The notes: generated by a model from the sequence alone, not told the origin. Numbered from the stretch's first letter, positions 35,133 through 46,020 are shown. The stretch: 64,000 nt of DNA from an uncultured Clostridiaceae bacterium (GCA_946998225.1 CAMPYH010000003.1:1-64000); one strand, 5' to 3'. Program-made: numbers and translations.

Positions 35133-37286
35133 TTATAGATGTAATACTCTATTTTTAATTTCTTTAGTTTTACCTTTATTCCAAAAATTCTCGCCTAAAT
35201 ATCCACAAGTTCTTCTTGTAACATTCATCTTTGTATGATCTTTATTATGGCAATGTGGACATTCCCATTCATTATTTTCGTTTATTATTATCTCTCCATC
35301 AAATCCACAAACTTGGCAATAATCTGATTTAGTATTAAATTCTGCGTATTGAATATTGTCATATATGAATTTAACTAGTTCTTCTAAAACTTCTTCATTT
35401 TTAGTTAAATTAGGTATTTCTACATATGATATAGCTCCACCTGAAGATATTACTTGGAAATCACTTTCAAATTTTAATTTTGAAAATGCATCTATTTGTT
35501 CTCTTACATCAACATGATATGAGTTTGTGTAATATCCTTTATCTGTTATATTTTTTATATCTCCAAATTTAGATTTATCTATTGATGCAAATCTATAACA
35601 TAAGCTTTCTGCTGGTGTTCCATAAAGTGCAAACCCAATATTTGTTTCTTTTTTCCATCTATCTACTGTTTCTCTTAAATATTTCATAAGCTTCATAGAA
35701 AAGTCTTTTCCTTTTCCATGTGTATGGCTTTCGCCAGTCATTAGCATACTTGTTTCATATAATCCAATATATCCTAAAGAGATTGTTGAATATCCTCCAT
35801 AAAGATATTTATCTATCTTTTCACCCTTTTTAAGTCTAGCTATTGCTCCATGTTGCCAGTGAATTGGTGAGAAATCTGAAAGTGCACCTTTTAATGAATT
35901 ATGTTTTATCATTAAAGCATCAAAGCAAAGTTTTAATCTTTCATCTAATAGTTTTTTGAATTCTTTTTCATCTCCATCAGCAATTATTGCTATTTGTGGA
36001 AGGTTCAAACTTACTACACCTTGATTAAATCTTCCTTCAAATTTATAGTTTCCATTTTCATCTTTCCAAGGTGATAAAAATGCTCTACATCCCATTGGTG
36101 CAAAAACATTTCCTTCATAATTTTCTTTCATCTTCTTAGCAGATATATAGTCTGGATAAAATCTTTTTGCTGAACATTTTACAGCAAGTTTTGTAAGATA
36201 ATCATATTTTCCGCCTTTTAGGATATTATTTTCATCTAATACATAAACAAGTTTAGGGAAAGCTGGTGTTATATATACTCCTACTTCGTTTTTTATTCCT
36301 TTAATTCTTTGTTTTAATATTTCCTCTATTATATCTGCTACTTCATCTTTATATGGATCATCATCTTGAACATACATAAATATTGTTACAAAAGGGCTTT
36401 GTCCATTTGTGGTCATTAAGGTATTTATTTGGTAATGCATTGTTTGAATACCAGATGCTAAATCTTCATCTCTTCTAATTCTTGCAAATTTCTTTGCAAG
36501 TCTTTCTGCTTCTTCTTCACTTTCACCGTCTGCTAAATATATTTCTTTATATCTTTTATAGAATTTTTCTTCTGTATATCTTAAATACTTTCCTAAATGT
36601 GCAATATTTACAGATTGTCCTCCATATTGATTAGAGGCAATTGAAGCTATAGCTTGTGTCATTACTGTACATGCAACTTGGAAACTTTTTGGTGTTTCAA
36701 CCATTTTTCCATTCATTACAGTACCATTATCCAACATATCTTTTATATTTATTAAACAGCAGTTAAACATAGGTTGTATAAAGTAATCTTTATCATGGAA
36801 GTGAAGTATTCCTTCTCTATGTGCTTCTGCAATTCTTTCTGGAAGAAGTATTCTATCTGCAACGTCTTTAGATACCTCACCTGCTATAAGATCTCTTTGT
36901 GTTGAAAGAAGAACTGAGTTTTTATTACTGTTTTCTTTTGCAACTTCATCATTTTTATTTCTTACAAGATCAAGTATTGATTCATCTGTTGTATTCATTT
37001 TTCTTTTTAAGCTTTGTTTTTCTCTATATAATATATAGTTTTTAGCAAGTTCTAATTTTCCCATTTCCATTAGTTTCTTTTCAACTATATCTTGTATTGT
37101 TTCAATATTTATTTCTTTCATTTTTGCTGCTTTAAATTCTTTAGTTATTTCATCAGAAATTTTTCTTATTCCTTCAATATTTACTTTTTCCTCATCATTT
37201 ACTGATGTATTAGCTTTACTTATTGCTATCTCAATTTTTTTAGCATCATAATCTCTTTTTGTGCTGTCTCTTTTAATAACCTTCAT
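35133..37286 (-). CDS. nrdD: Anaerobic ribonucleoside-triphosphate reductase, class III
   Basis: NrdD makes deoxyribonucleotides without oxygen using a glycyl radical, which marks the host as an anaerobe. The 717-residue protein has an N-terminal ATP cone (VIKRDSTKRDYDAKKIEIAI), the catalytic barrel, a zinc site near the C terminus (CQVCGFDG ... CPHCHNKDH) and the glycyl radical loop RRTCGYLGENFW. An AAAGGG site precedes the ATG. It is transcribed from a strong promoter at 37390-37418 with nrdG downstream. Confidence 0.97.
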   Translation of the reverse strand: MKVIKRDSTKRDYDAKKIEIAISKANTSVNDEEKVNIEGIRKISDEITKEFKAAKMKEINIETIQDIVEKKLMEMGKLELAKNYILYREKQSLKRKMNTTDESILDLVRNKNDEVAKENSNKNSVLLSTQRDLIAGEVSKDVADRILLPERIAEAHREGILHFHDKDYFIQPMFNCCLINIKDMLDNGTVMNGKMVETPKSFQVACTVMTQAIASIASNQYGGQSVNIAHLGKYLRYTEEKFYKRYKEIYLADGESEEEAERLAKKFARIRRDEDLASGIQTMHYQINTLMTTNGQSPFVTIFMYVQDDDPYKDEVADIIEEILKQRIKGIKNEVGVYITPAFPKLVYVLDENNILKGGKYDYLTKLAVKCSAKRFYPDYISAKKMKENYEGNVFAPMGCRAFLSPWKDENGNYKFEGRFNQGVVSLNLPQIAIIADGDEKEFKKLLDERLKLCFDALMIKHNSLKGALSDFSPIHWQHGAIARLKKGEKIDKYLYGGYSTISLGYIGLYETSMLMTGESHTHGKGKDFSMKLMKYLRETVDRWKKETNIGFALYGTPAESLCYRFASIDKSKFGDIKNITDKGYYTNSYHVDVREQIDAFSKLKFESDFQVISSGGAISYVEIPNLTKNEEVLEELVKFIYDNIQYAEFNTKSDYCQVCGFDGEIIINENNEWECPHCHNKDHTKMNVTRRTCGYLGENFWNKGKTKEIKNRVLHL

Positions 37287-37380
37287 TTTCTCACCCTTTA
37301 TATTTTTTTATATTTTTTACTTTTTGTAAAAATCTTTTTTAAAAAATCTTAAAAAATTAAAATTTTATCTCAAAGATCTT

Positions 37381-37418
37381 TATACCCCCATACTACATTT
37401 TTAAAAATTTAATGTCAA
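37381..37418 (-). promoter_or_regulatory. nrdD promoter with overlapping G-run palindrome
   Basis: Reading the minus strand, TTGACA (37413-37418), a 17-base spacer and TAGTAT (37390-37395) form a near-consensus sigma-A promoter. GTATGGGGGTATA (37381-37393) overlaps the -10 and likely start point. This G-run is out of place in such AT-rich sequence and could be an operator. The leader to the nrdD start would be about 95 bases. Confidence 0.75.
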
Positions 37419-37773
37419 ACAGAAATTTTAAAAGTGTTACATTTTTTCTTTTGTTTTTTCATTGATTCTAAAGGATTTTTAGCTTGTTAAAATAATTAGA
37501 TAATATGTAAACCTGAAATTTCATTTTAAGTATAAGCTTTTATAAATTTAAAACTTTTTTTAATATTTTTTACAATTTGAAATAATTATTTTTTATAAAA
37601 TATAAAAATAAAAATAATTATTTGTACGAAATCTAAATTTTTGTTATTAAATTAAGCTTTTTGTTTTTATTAATTTACATAAAATAATGTAACTAAAAAA
37701 AATAATATTAAAATTATTAAAAAATAATTTGAGAAAAATAAAAAAGAGATAATAAAAAAGTAAATGAAATAAA

Positions 37774-37810
37774 TAAAAAAGAAAATAGCAGGAATAATCC
37801 CGCCATTTTC
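37774..37810 (-). terminator. Terminator of the rpoB-rpoC-def operon
   Basis: A hairpin with a GC-rich top (37781-37810, arms GAAAATAGCAGG and CCCGCCATTTTC with wobble pairs) is followed by a T-run at 37774-37780 in the minus direction, 53 bases past the def stop. Confidence 0.8.
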
Positions 37811-37824
37811 TCAATAAGAATAAT

Positions 37825-37856
37825 CAGATCGTTTAGCTAGAATGCTTAACAATCTG
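37825..37856 (-). other. Imperfect hairpin between def stop and the terminator
   Basis: CAGAT/ATCTG, GTT/AAC and AGC/GCT stack with two single mismatches around a 6-base loop. It has no T-run, so it is not a terminator by itself. It could be a 3' stabilising stem. Confidence 0.4.
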
Positions 37857-37862
37857 CATAAA

Positions 37863-38378
37863 TTATATATTACTATATGTATTATCGTCAAGTTTTTGAT
37901 TCGAACCATCACTTAACTCTTTTACAAGAGTTCCTTTTTTAACCATATCTACAAATAGTATTCCATTTAAGTGATCTATTTCATGAAGTATTGCTTCTGC
38001 TAATATATCTTCTGCATGTATTTCTATTTTCTTTCCATTTTCATCTAGTCCTTTTATTACCGCTTTATATGGTCTATCTACTTTACCATATACATCTGGA
38101 AAACTAAGACAACCTTCTAGATATTCTTTTTTACCTTCAACTTTTACAATCTCAGGATTTATTATTGCTAACTTTTCACCTTCTTCATATGTATCTATAA
38201 CAATAATTCTTCTTAAAATACCTATTTGTGGCGCAGAAAGTCCGACACCATCATATTTATACATGGTGTCAAACATATCTTCCACTATTTTTCTTATTCT
38301 ATCGTCTACTACCTCAACCTCTCTAGATTTTTTTCTAAGTATTGGGTCAGTATCATATCTTAAATTTCTAATTGCCAC
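37863..38378 (-). CDS. def: Peptide deformylase
   Basis: The enzyme removes the formyl group from new protein N termini. The 171-residue protein has the three deformylase motifs: GVGLSAPQIG near 45, EGCLSFP near 93 (metal-ligand Cys) and HEIDHLNG near 137 (the HExxH metal site). The start is GTG directly after the rpoC stop (TAAGTG), and its AAGGA site is inside the end of rpoC, so translation is probably coupled. Linkage to rpoBC instead of fmt/priA is unusual. Confidence 0.95.
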   Translation of the reverse strand: MAIRNLRYDTDPILRKKSREVEVVDDRIRKIVEDMFDTMYKYDGVGLSAPQIGILRRIIVIDTYEEGEKLAIINPEIVKVEGKKEYLEGCLSFPDVYGKVDRPYKAVIKGLDENGKKIEIHAEDILAEAILHEIDHLNGILFVDMVKKGTLVKELSDGSNQKLDDNTYSNI

Positions 38379-41300
38379 TTAAATTCCTTGTATCTTTCTA
38401 TATTGTTCTTCTTTTTCTCTTTCAAGTCTTTTTAAAGCTTCATCTTGTAAAGAAGTATTTGTTGTTAATTTTTTGTATTTTTTCATTCCAGTACCTGCTG
38501 GTATTAATCTACCAAGCATTGTATTTTCTTTAAATCCTCTTAGTTCATCTACTTTAGATCTTATTGCTGCATCAGATAAAACTCTTGTTGTTTCTTGGAA
38601 TGATGCTGCAGATAAGAAGCTTGTTGTACTTAATGATGATCTTGTTATACCTTGGATTTGTCTTTCATACTTAGCTGGTTTTTTACCTTCTGCTTCTAGT
38701 TTCTTGTTTTCTTCTTTTATTAAAGCTATATCTAATAGACTGCCTACAACAAAATGTGAATCTCCAGAATCTGTTATAACTCCGTCTCTTAACATTTGTT
38801 TTAAAACAAGTTCTATATGTTTATCTTGTATATCTATACCTTGATCTATGAAAACTTTTTGTATTTCTTCTAATATGTATCTTGCAGTTTTATCATAACC
38901 TACAATTTTCATTAAATCTTTAGGATCTATTGAACCTTCAGTTAATGGATCTCCTGCATGTACATGTGGAAGTATTGTTTTTCCTTTTTCATCTTTATCT
39001 GGTCTTTTAATCCATTCATGTGCTTCTTGAGTTATTGGATATACTCTTTCTTCATCTTTATTTCTAACAATAATTTTTGGACCTTTTTTCTTGTCTTTTT
39101 CATCACCTGGAACATATTCAGCTTCACCATCGATTTCTGTAAATGTAGCAACACCTTTAGGGTTTCTTGCTTCAAATAATTCTTCGATTCTTGGAAGACC
39201 TTTAGTGATATCTGCACCTGATGCAACACCACCTGTATGGAATGTTCTCATTGTAAGCTGTGTACCTGGTTCACCGATTGCTTGTGCCGCTACTATACCA
39301 ACACATGCACCTATATTAATTAGGCTACCTTCAGCATCTGAAAGTGATCTACCATAACATTTTTGACATACACCATGAAGTGATGAACATGTAGTTATTG
39401 TTCTAATATGTACTGCTTTTACTCCAGCTTTTTCTATTGCTTCAGCTTGTTTTTGACTTAGAAGTGTATCTCCTTTAACAATTACTTCACCTGTTTTTGG
39501 ATCTAATACATCATCTATTGTATATCTTCCTACTATTCTTTGTGCAAGTGTTTCAATTGGTCTATTTCCATCCATAATTGCTTCAATCATTTGTCCTTCA
39601 TCATTACCACAATCATGTTCTACAACAACAAGATCTTGTGTTGTATCTACAAGTCTTCTTGTAAGGTAACCAGATGAAGCTGTTCTTAAAGCTGTATCTG
39701 TAAGACCTTTTCTAGCACCGTGTGATGATGTGAAATATTCAAGTGGATCAAGTCCTTCTTTGAATGATGCTTTAACTGGTGTTTCAATAACTTTACCTTG
39801 AGTATCTGACATAAGTCCACGCATACCAGCCATTTGGCTAAGTGAGTTAACACTACCTCTAGCTCCTGAATATACCATCATATATATTGGGTTATATTCG
39901 CCAAAGTTTTCTAGCATCGCTTCTTGAACATCATCTTTTGCTTTTGACCAAATGCTAATTACTGCATTTTTTCTGTCTTCTTGAGATAAAAGTCCATAGT
40001 TATATTGTTCTTCTATTTCATTTACTTTTTTATCTGCTTCTTCTAATATTTCTATTTTCTTTTCAGGAACTTTAACGTCTCCAACAGACATTGTTATTGA
40101 TCCTACCATTGCATAATGGTAACCTGTAGATTTTATAAAGTCTAAAACTTCTGTTGCTTTATCTGTTCCATGTATTTCAACAACTCTTGCAACTATTTTT
40201 TGTAAATTCTTTTTAATAACTGGGAAATTAATTTCAAGTTCATATTTGTTTTCTTCTTTACTTCTATCTACAAATCCTAAATCTTGTGGTATTCCCTCAT
40301 TATATATTATTCTTCCTACAGTTGTCTCAACTATTCCATATCCTTCTTTATCACCAAGTTTTACTCTTACCTTTGCTTGAAGTGAAACTTTACCATTAGC
40401 ATATGCCATTAAAGCTTCATCTTTACTTGAAAATACTAAGCCTTCGCCTTTTTCTCCATCTCTCATAAGAGTAAGATAGAATACTCCAAGTACCATATCT
40501 TGTGATGGTACAGCTATAGGTTGTCCTGATCTTGGGTTTAAAAGATTGTTTGTTGAAAGCATTAAATATTTTGCTTCAGCTTGTGCTTCTGGTGTTATTG
40601 GAAGGTGTACTGCCATTTGGTCACCATCAAAGTCTGCGTTAAATGCAGCACATGCAAGTGGATGAAGTTTAATAGCTCTTCCTTCAACTAGCACAATTTC
40701 AAATGCTTGAATACCAAGTCTGTGAAGTGTTGGTGCTCTGTTTAGCATTACAGGGTAACTCTTTATTACCTCATCTAATATATCCCAAATTTCTGGTTTT
40801 TGTCTTTCAACCGCTTTTTTAGCTGCTTTAATATTTGAGTAATGTCCTCTTTTTATTAATTCCTTCATTATATATGGCTTAAATAATTCGATTGCCATTT
40901 CTTTTGGAAGTCCGCATTGATTCATTTTAAGTTCTGGACCTACAACGATAACAGATCTTCCTGAGTAGTCAACACGTTTACCTAAAAGGTTTTGTCTGAA
41001 TCTACCTTGTTTACCTTTTAATGAATCTGCAAGTGATTTTAAATCTCTATTTCCAGCACCTTTTACTGGTTTGTTTTTCTTGCTGTTATCAAATAGGGCA
41101 TCAACAGATTCTTGAAGCATTCTCTTTTCATTTTTAACAATTATATCTGGTGCTCCGATTTCAAGAAGTTTTTTAAGTCTGTTGTTTCTATTTATAACTC
41201 TTCTGTATAAATCGTTTAAATCTGCTGTTGCAAATCTACCGCCATCTATTGGAACCATTGGTCTTAAATCTGGTGGAATAACTGGAAGTACATTTTTAAT

Positions 41301-41972
41301 CATCCATTCTGGTTTGTTTTCAGATTCTATAAATGATTCAACAACATCTAATCTTTTTACTAGTTTTGCTTTTCTACCAACTGTTGCATTTTTTAATTCT
41401 TTATTTATTTCTTTAAACTCTTTGTCTAGATCCATTTCTTTTAAAAGTACTTCTACACCTTCTGCTCCAGACATTGCTTTAAAAGCATTTGTACCATATT
41501 CATTAACTGCTTCTAAATATTCTGCTTCATTTAATATATCTCTTTTCTTGATTTGAGGAATATCTGATTCAGTAACAATATATGCTGCATAATATATTAC
41601 TCTTTCAAGTGCTTTAGGAGAAACTCCTAATAAAAGAGCCATCTTGTTTGGCACACCTTTGAAAAACCAAATATGTGCAACTGGACATGCAAGTTCAATA
41701 TGTCCCATTCTTTCTCTTCTTACGCTAGATTTTGTTATTTCAACACCACATCTATCGCAAATGATACCTTTGTATCTTACTTTTTTGTATTTACCACAAT
41801 GACATTCCCAGTCTTTTGATGGACCAAATATTTTTTCACAAAATAGTCCATCTTTTTCTGGTTTTAGAGTTCTGTAATTAATAGTTTCTGGTTTTTTAAC
41901 TTCACCATGAGACCAACTTCTAATATCGTCATCTGATGCAATACTTATTCTAATTTTATCAAAGTCTTTCAT
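38379..41972 (-). CDS. rpoC: RNA polymerase beta' subunit
   Basis: This is the catalytic largest subunit of RNA polymerase. The 1197-residue protein has the N-terminal zinc finger (CHCGKYKKVRYKGIICDRCG near 57), the active-site NADFDGDQMAVHLP near 450 that holds the catalytic Mg, and a second zinc site (CGNDEGQ ... CQKCYGRSL near 800-870). The length matches Firmicutes homologues. AAGGAG precedes the ATG, 23 bases after rpoB. Confidence 0.98.
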   Translation of the reverse strand: MKDFDKIRISIASDDDIRSWSHGEVKKPETINYRTLKPEKDGLFCEKIFGPSKDWECHCGKYKKVRYKGIICDRCGVEITKSSVRRERMGHIELACPVAHIWFFKGVPNKMALLLGVSPKALERVIYYAAYIVTESDIPQIKKRDILNEAEYLEAVNEYGTNAFKAMSGAEGVEVLLKEMDLDKEFKEINKELKNATVGRKAKLVKRLDVVESFIESENKPEWMIKNVLPVIPPDLRPMVPIDGGRFATADLNDLYRRVINRNNRLKKLLEIGAPDIIVKNEKRMLQESVDALFDNSKKNKPVKGAGNRDLKSLADSLKGKQGRFRQNLLGKRVDYSGRSVIVVGPELKMNQCGLPKEMAIELFKPYIMKELIKRGHYSNIKAAKKAVERQKPEIWDILDEVIKSYPVMLNRAPTLHRLGIQAFEIVLVEGRAIKLHPLACAAFNADFDGDQMAVHLPITPEAQAEAKYLMLSTNNLLNPRSGQPIAVPSQDMVLGVFYLTLMRDGEKGEGLVFSSKDEALMAYANGKVSLQAKVRVKLGDKEGYGIVETTVGRIIYNEGIPQDLGFVDRSKEENKYELEINFPVIKKNLQKIVARVVEIHGTDKATEVLDFIKSTGYHYAMVGSITMSVGDVKVPEKKIEILEEADKKVNEIEEQYNYGLLSQEDRKNAVISIWSKAKDDVQEAMLENFGEYNPIYMMVYSGARGSVNSLSQMAGMRGLMSDTQGKVIETPVKASFKEGLDPLEYFTSSHGARKGLTDTALRTASSGYLTRRLVDTTQDLVVVEHDCGNDEGQMIEAIMDGNRPIETLAQRIVGRYTIDDVLDPKTGEVIVKGDTLLSQKQAEAIEKAGVKAVHIRTITTCSSLHGVCQKCYGRSLSDAEGSLINIGACVGIVAAQAIGEPGTQLTMRTFHTGGVASGADITKGLPRIEELFEARNPKGVATFTEIDGEAEYVPGDEKDKKKGPKIIVRNKDEERVYPITQEAHEWIKRPDKDEKGKTILPHVHAGDPLTEGSIDPKDLMKIVGYDKTARYILEEIQKVFIDQGIDIQDKHIELVLKQMLRDGVITDSGDSHFVVGSLLDIALIKEENKKLEAEGKKPAKYERQIQGITRSSLSTTSFLSAASFQETTRVLSDAAIRSKVDELRGFKENTMLGRLIPAGTGMKKYKKLTTNTSLQDEALKRLEREKEEQYRKIQGI

Positions 41973-41995
41973 TAACTCTGCTCCTTCTTCTTAAT

Positions 41996-44900
41996 TTATT
42001 CCTCGTCTTCTTCGTCTTCATCTACTTCTTCATATATAACTAAATCATCTAAATCTTCGTCATCTTCATCTTCATCATAGTCATCATAATCAAATGATTC
42101 TTCTGCTTCTCTTAGCATTCTTTCTCTTTCGATTTCTTTTTCTTCTTCAGTAAGTTTAGCGTTTCTATGTCTTTTTCTTGTAGGTATTTCTTCTCTAGAT
42201 TTTATATCTGCTAAGATATCTTCTTTATTCATATCTATAACACTTCCATCTTCATCTAGAAAATCTAATTTTAATCCTAAAGATTCAACTTCTTTAACGA
42301 AAACTTTAAAGCTTTCTGGTACGCTTGGATCTGGTATGTTTTGTCCCTTAACTATTGATTCATATGCTTTAGTTCTTTGTACAACATCATCAGATTTAAT
42401 TGTAAGCATTTCTCTTAAGTTATATGATGCTCCATAAGCTTGTAGTGCCCAAACCTCCATCTCTCCAAGTCTTTGTCCACCAAAGCTTGCTTTACCTCCA
42501 AGTGGTTGTTGAGTTACTAAAGAATATGATCCTGTAGATCTTGCGTGAATTTTTTCATCAACTAAGTGGTGAAGTTTTAACATATACATTATTCCAACAC
42601 TTACTTCATTTTCAAATGGACGACCAGTTCTACCGTCAATAACTTTTTTCTTACCTGATCTATCTAATCCTAATTCTTCTAATAAATCTTGGATTTCTAC
42701 GTCTGATGCTCCATCAAATATTGGTGTTGCAAATTTAACACCTAATTGTCTTGCAACTTCACCTAAATGAAGCTCTAAAACTTGTCCAAGGTTCATTCTT
42801 GAAGGAACTCCTAATGGATTAAGAACTATATCTACTGGAGTACCATCTTCTAGATATGGCATATCTTCAACTGGAAGTATTCTAGATACAACACCTTTGT
42901 TTCCGTGACGTCCTGCCATTTTATCTCCAACAGAGATTTTTCTTTTTTGTGCAATATATACTCTTACAACTTCATTTACACCTGGTTTTAAATCTGAATC
43001 TCCATTTGCTTTACTAAACTTTCTAACTCCAATAACTGTTCCATATTCACCGTTATTTACTCTAAGTGATGAATCTTTAGTTTCTTTAGCTTTTTCACCA
43101 AAGATTGCTCTTAAAAGTTTTTCTTCAGCTCTTGGTTCTGTATCTCCTTTTGGTGTAATTTTTCCTACTAAGATATCTCCAGGTTTTACTTTAGCTCCAA
43201 CTCTTATAATTCCATTTTCATCTAATTCTTTAAGTGCATCTTCACCAAGATTTGGAACATCTCTTGTTATTTCTTCTGGTCCTTGTTGTGTATCTCTTGC
43301 TTCACACTCATTTTTAATTATGTGTATTGAAGTATATACATCTTCTCTTACTAAATTTTCATTAATTAAAATTGAGTCTTCGTAGTTATATCCTTCCCAT
43401 GGCATAAATGCTACTATTACATTTTTACCAAGTGCAAGTTCTCCATTAGCTACTGTCATACCATCAGCTATAACTTTGCCTTTTTTAACCTTTTCACCTT
43501 CTTTAACTATTGGTTTTTGGTTATTACATGTTTTTTCCTTAGTTCCTTGGAATTTAGTTAATGTGTATACATCTTTTCCGTCTTTTGTTTTAATAACTAT
43601 TTCATCACCAGTTACTTTTTCTACTGTTCCTGGATTTTTAGCAACAAGTGCATGTTTTGAATCAACAGCTACTTTATGCTCCATTCCAGTTCCTACCATT
43701 GGTGAGTCTTGTTTAATTAAAGGCACACCTTGACGTTGCATGTTCGCACCCATTAAAGCACGGTTAGCATCATCATTTTCCAAGAATGGTATAAGTGATG
43801 GTCCTGCTGCAAACATTTGTTTTGGTGAAACGTCAATTAATTCTACTTCATCTTTTGAAACAGTAACTATTTCTCCAGCTTTTCTTACTTTAACTTTATC
43901 GTTTATGAATTTTCCATTTTTATCTAATTTTTCAGTTATTTGAGCAATTACATAATTTTCTTCTTCATCTGCTGTCATATATACTATTTTGTCTGTAAGT
44001 TTTTTAGTTTTTGTGTCTATTACTCTATATGGTGTTTCAATAAATCCATATTTATTTATTCTTGCAAATAGTGATTGGTTTAGAATAAGTCCGATACTTG
44101 ATCCTTCTGGTGTCTCTATTGGACAGATTCTTCCATAGTGTGATGAGTGAACGTCTCTTACTTCAAATCCTGCTCTTTCTTTTGTAAGACCACCAGGTCC
44201 TAATGCAGAAATTTTTCTTTTTGAAGATACAGATGAAAGTGCATTTGTATTTTCAACAAGTTGAGATAATTGTGAACCTCCAAAGAATTCTCTTATTGCA
44301 GATGTAACAGGTCTTGTGTTTATTAAGCTTTGTGATGTTACAGTATCTGTATCTTGTGTTGTCATTCTTTCTCTTACTATTTTTTCTAGTCTTACCATAC
44401 CAATTCTAAATTGGTTTTTAAGAAGTTCTCCAACTGTTCTTACTCTTCTGTTTCCTAAATGATCAATATTATCTAAAAGTCCTATACCTGCATCTAATCC
44501 TAGGAAATAGCTTATTGATGCAAATATATCTTCTTTTGTAACTATAAGTGGTACTAAATCTTCTAAAGAATCTTTTAGATTTTTCTCTAAATCTTTTTTA
44601 CTAGATTTTTCAAGTATATCTTTAAGAGCTATATAATTTACTTTTTCAGTTTCATCTAATCCTAAATTAGCACATATTTTTTCTGAAACGAAAGCTCTTA
44701 AATCTACTGTTCCATTACCAATTATATTTACATTTCTTGAATTACCTTTAACAAGAACCATATTAATTCCTGTATTTTGTATTTCATTTGCTTTTTCAAG
44801 TGTAAGTACTTCACCTTCTTCAGCAAGTATTTCACCTGTTTCTGGGTTTATAACTGGTGCTGCTACTTTTTTACCTTTAAGTCTTGTTGCAAGGTCTAAT

Positions 44901-45793
44901 TTTTTATTATATTTATATCTTCCAACCTCAGATAAATCATATCTTCTTGGTTCAAAGAATAATTGTTCAAAATATGTTTTTGCAGCATCATAAGTTTGAA
45001 GCTCACCTGGTCTCAATTTTTTATATATTTCGATCATAGCTTCTTCTTTAGTTTCTGTTGTGTCTTTTTCTAATGTATTAATAATTTTTGCATCATCAGC
45101 AAATATTTTTAATATATCATCATTTTTTTCAATACCTAAAGCTTTAATTAAAACTGTAACAGGTATTTTTCTTGTTCTATCTACTCTTGTATAAACAACA
45201 TCATTATTATCTGATTCAAACTCTATCCAAGAACCACGTTCCGGCATTATTTGACCATTATATAATTTTTTAGCTCTAAATTGGTTTGTTTGATCTCCAA
45301 GCGTAAAGTATACTCCAGGTGATCTTAAAAGCTGAGTAATTACAACTCTTTCAACACCATTTATAACAAAGCTACCAAACTCTGTCATAACAGGCATATC
45401 TCCTAAGAATATTTCTTGTTCTTTAATTTCTCCGCTTTCTCTGTTTATTAGTCTTGTTTTAACAATAAGTCTTTTTGTATAACTAGACTTTCTTGCTATA
45501 CATTCTTCAATAGAATATTTTGTTTCTGGTTCAATATAGTAATCGAAAATTTCAAGTATTAAATTTCCTGTATGATCCATAATAGGTGAAATTTCTGCTA
45601 AAACTTCTTTAATCCCTTTTTCAACAAATCTGTCATATGAATCTTGTTGAATTTTTAGAAGTTCTGGGATTTCTATAGAATCACCTATTCTTGAAAAACT
45701 ATATCTTAAACTAGAACCATCATTTGTTTGTTTAATAACTTGTGCTTTCTTTAGCACTCTTTCACATTCTGCTTTAGATTTTAGTCTATCCAA
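41996..45793 (-). CDS. rpoB: RNA polymerase beta subunit
   Basis: The beta subunit forms the other half of the polymerase active centre and the rifampicin pocket (FFGGSQLSQLVENTNALS near 492 and KRKISALGPGG near 512). It has 1265 residues including an acidic Asp/Glu tail. The start is TTG with GGAGGG 5 bases upstream; the ATG just before it meets a stop at once. The gene follows a leader of about 270 bases with a terminator-like hairpin, and no rplJ-rplL genes precede it. Confidence 0.98.
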   Translation of the reverse strand: MDRLKSKAECERVLKKAQVIKQTNDGSSLRYSFSRIGDSIEIPELLKIQQDSYDRFVEKGIKEVLAEISPIMDHTGNLILEIFDYYIEPETKYSIEECIARKSSYTKRLIVKTRLINRESGEIKEQEIFLGDMPVMTEFGSFVINGVERVVITQLLRSPGVYFTLGDQTNQFRAKKLYNGQIMPERGSWIEFESDNNDVVYTRVDRTRKIPVTVLIKALGIEKNDDILKIFADDAKIINTLEKDTTETKEEAMIEIYKKLRPGELQTYDAAKTYFEQLFFEPRRYDLSEVGRYKYNKKLDLATRLKGKKVAAPVINPETGEILAEEGEVLTLEKANEIQNTGINMVLVKGNSRNVNIIGNGTVDLRAFVSEKICANLGLDETEKVNYIALKDILEKSSKKDLEKNLKDSLEDLVPLIVTKEDIFASISYFLGLDAGIGLLDNIDHLGNRRVRTVGELLKNQFRIGMVRLEKIVRERMTTQDTDTVTSQSLINTRPVTSAIREFFGGSQLSQLVENTNALSSVSSKRKISALGPGGLTKERAGFEVRDVHSSHYGRICPIETPEGSSIGLILNQSLFARINKYGFIETPYRVIDTKTKKLTDKIVYMTADEEENYVIAQITEKLDKNGKFINDKVKVRKAGEIVTVSKDEVELIDVSPKQMFAAGPSLIPFLENDDANRALMGANMQRQGVPLIKQDSPMVGTGMEHKVAVDSKHALVAKNPGTVEKVTGDEIVIKTKDGKDVYTLTKFQGTKEKTCNNQKPIVKEGEKVKKGKVIADGMTVANGELALGKNVIVAFMPWEGYNYEDSILINENLVREDVYTSIHIIKNECEARDTQQGPEEITRDVPNLGEDALKELDENGIIRVGAKVKPGDILVGKITPKGDTEPRAEEKLLRAIFGEKAKETKDSSLRVNNGEYGTVIGVRKFSKANGDSDLKPGVNEVVRVYIAQKRKISVGDKMAGRHGNKGVVSRILPVEDMPYLEDGTPVDIVLNPLGVPSRMNLGQVLELHLGEVARQLGVKFATPIFDGASDVEIQDLLEELGLDRSGKKKVIDGRTGRPFENEVSVGIMYMLKLHHLVDEKIHARSTGSYSLVTQQPLGGKASFGGQRLGEMEVWALQAYGASYNLREMLTIKSDDVVQRTKAYESIVKGQNIPDPSVPESFKVFVKEVESLGLKLDFLDEDGSVIDMNKEDILADIKSREEIPTRKRHRNAKLTEEEKEIERERMLREAEESFDYDDYDEDEDDEDLDDLVIYEEVDEDEEDEE

Positions 45794-45960
45794 TCTTTCC
45801 CTCCATTTTATTTTTTTAGGCTTACAGAATTAAAAGTTCTTCCTACAAAAAGAGGTTCTAAACTTAAAAATATATCGCCTATTATATATTTTTAAAGCTC
45901 ATTTTCTTCTTTTTATCGTTCTTCTTTTCATCCCATTAGTTTTTTAGTCTTAACATGCAA

Positions 45961-46020
45961 AAAATAGTAAATAAAAAGGTAGCCCAAAACTGGAATACCT
46001 TAATATTTATTTACTATTTT
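45961..46020 (-). terminator. Terminator-like hairpin in the rpoBC leader (possible attenuator)
   Basis: AAAATAGTAAATAAA (45961-45975) pairs with TTTATTTACTATTTT (46006-46020), and AAGGTA/TACCTT forms an upper stem around a 14-base loop. In minus direction the stem ends in a six-T run. It starts about 40 bases after the predicted rpoBC start point and 168 bases before rpoB, so reading it through must be regulated or leaky. Confidence 0.7.

Larger units (their letters stand above)
37287..37862. other. 576-base gap between nrdD and the def terminator region
   Basis: No gene is visible. It holds the nrdD promoter, a 14-bp all-AT inverted repeat (37580-37593 with 37610-37623), the def/rpoBC terminator and a second imperfect hairpin. 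The remainder is extremely AT-rich. Confidence 0.6.
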
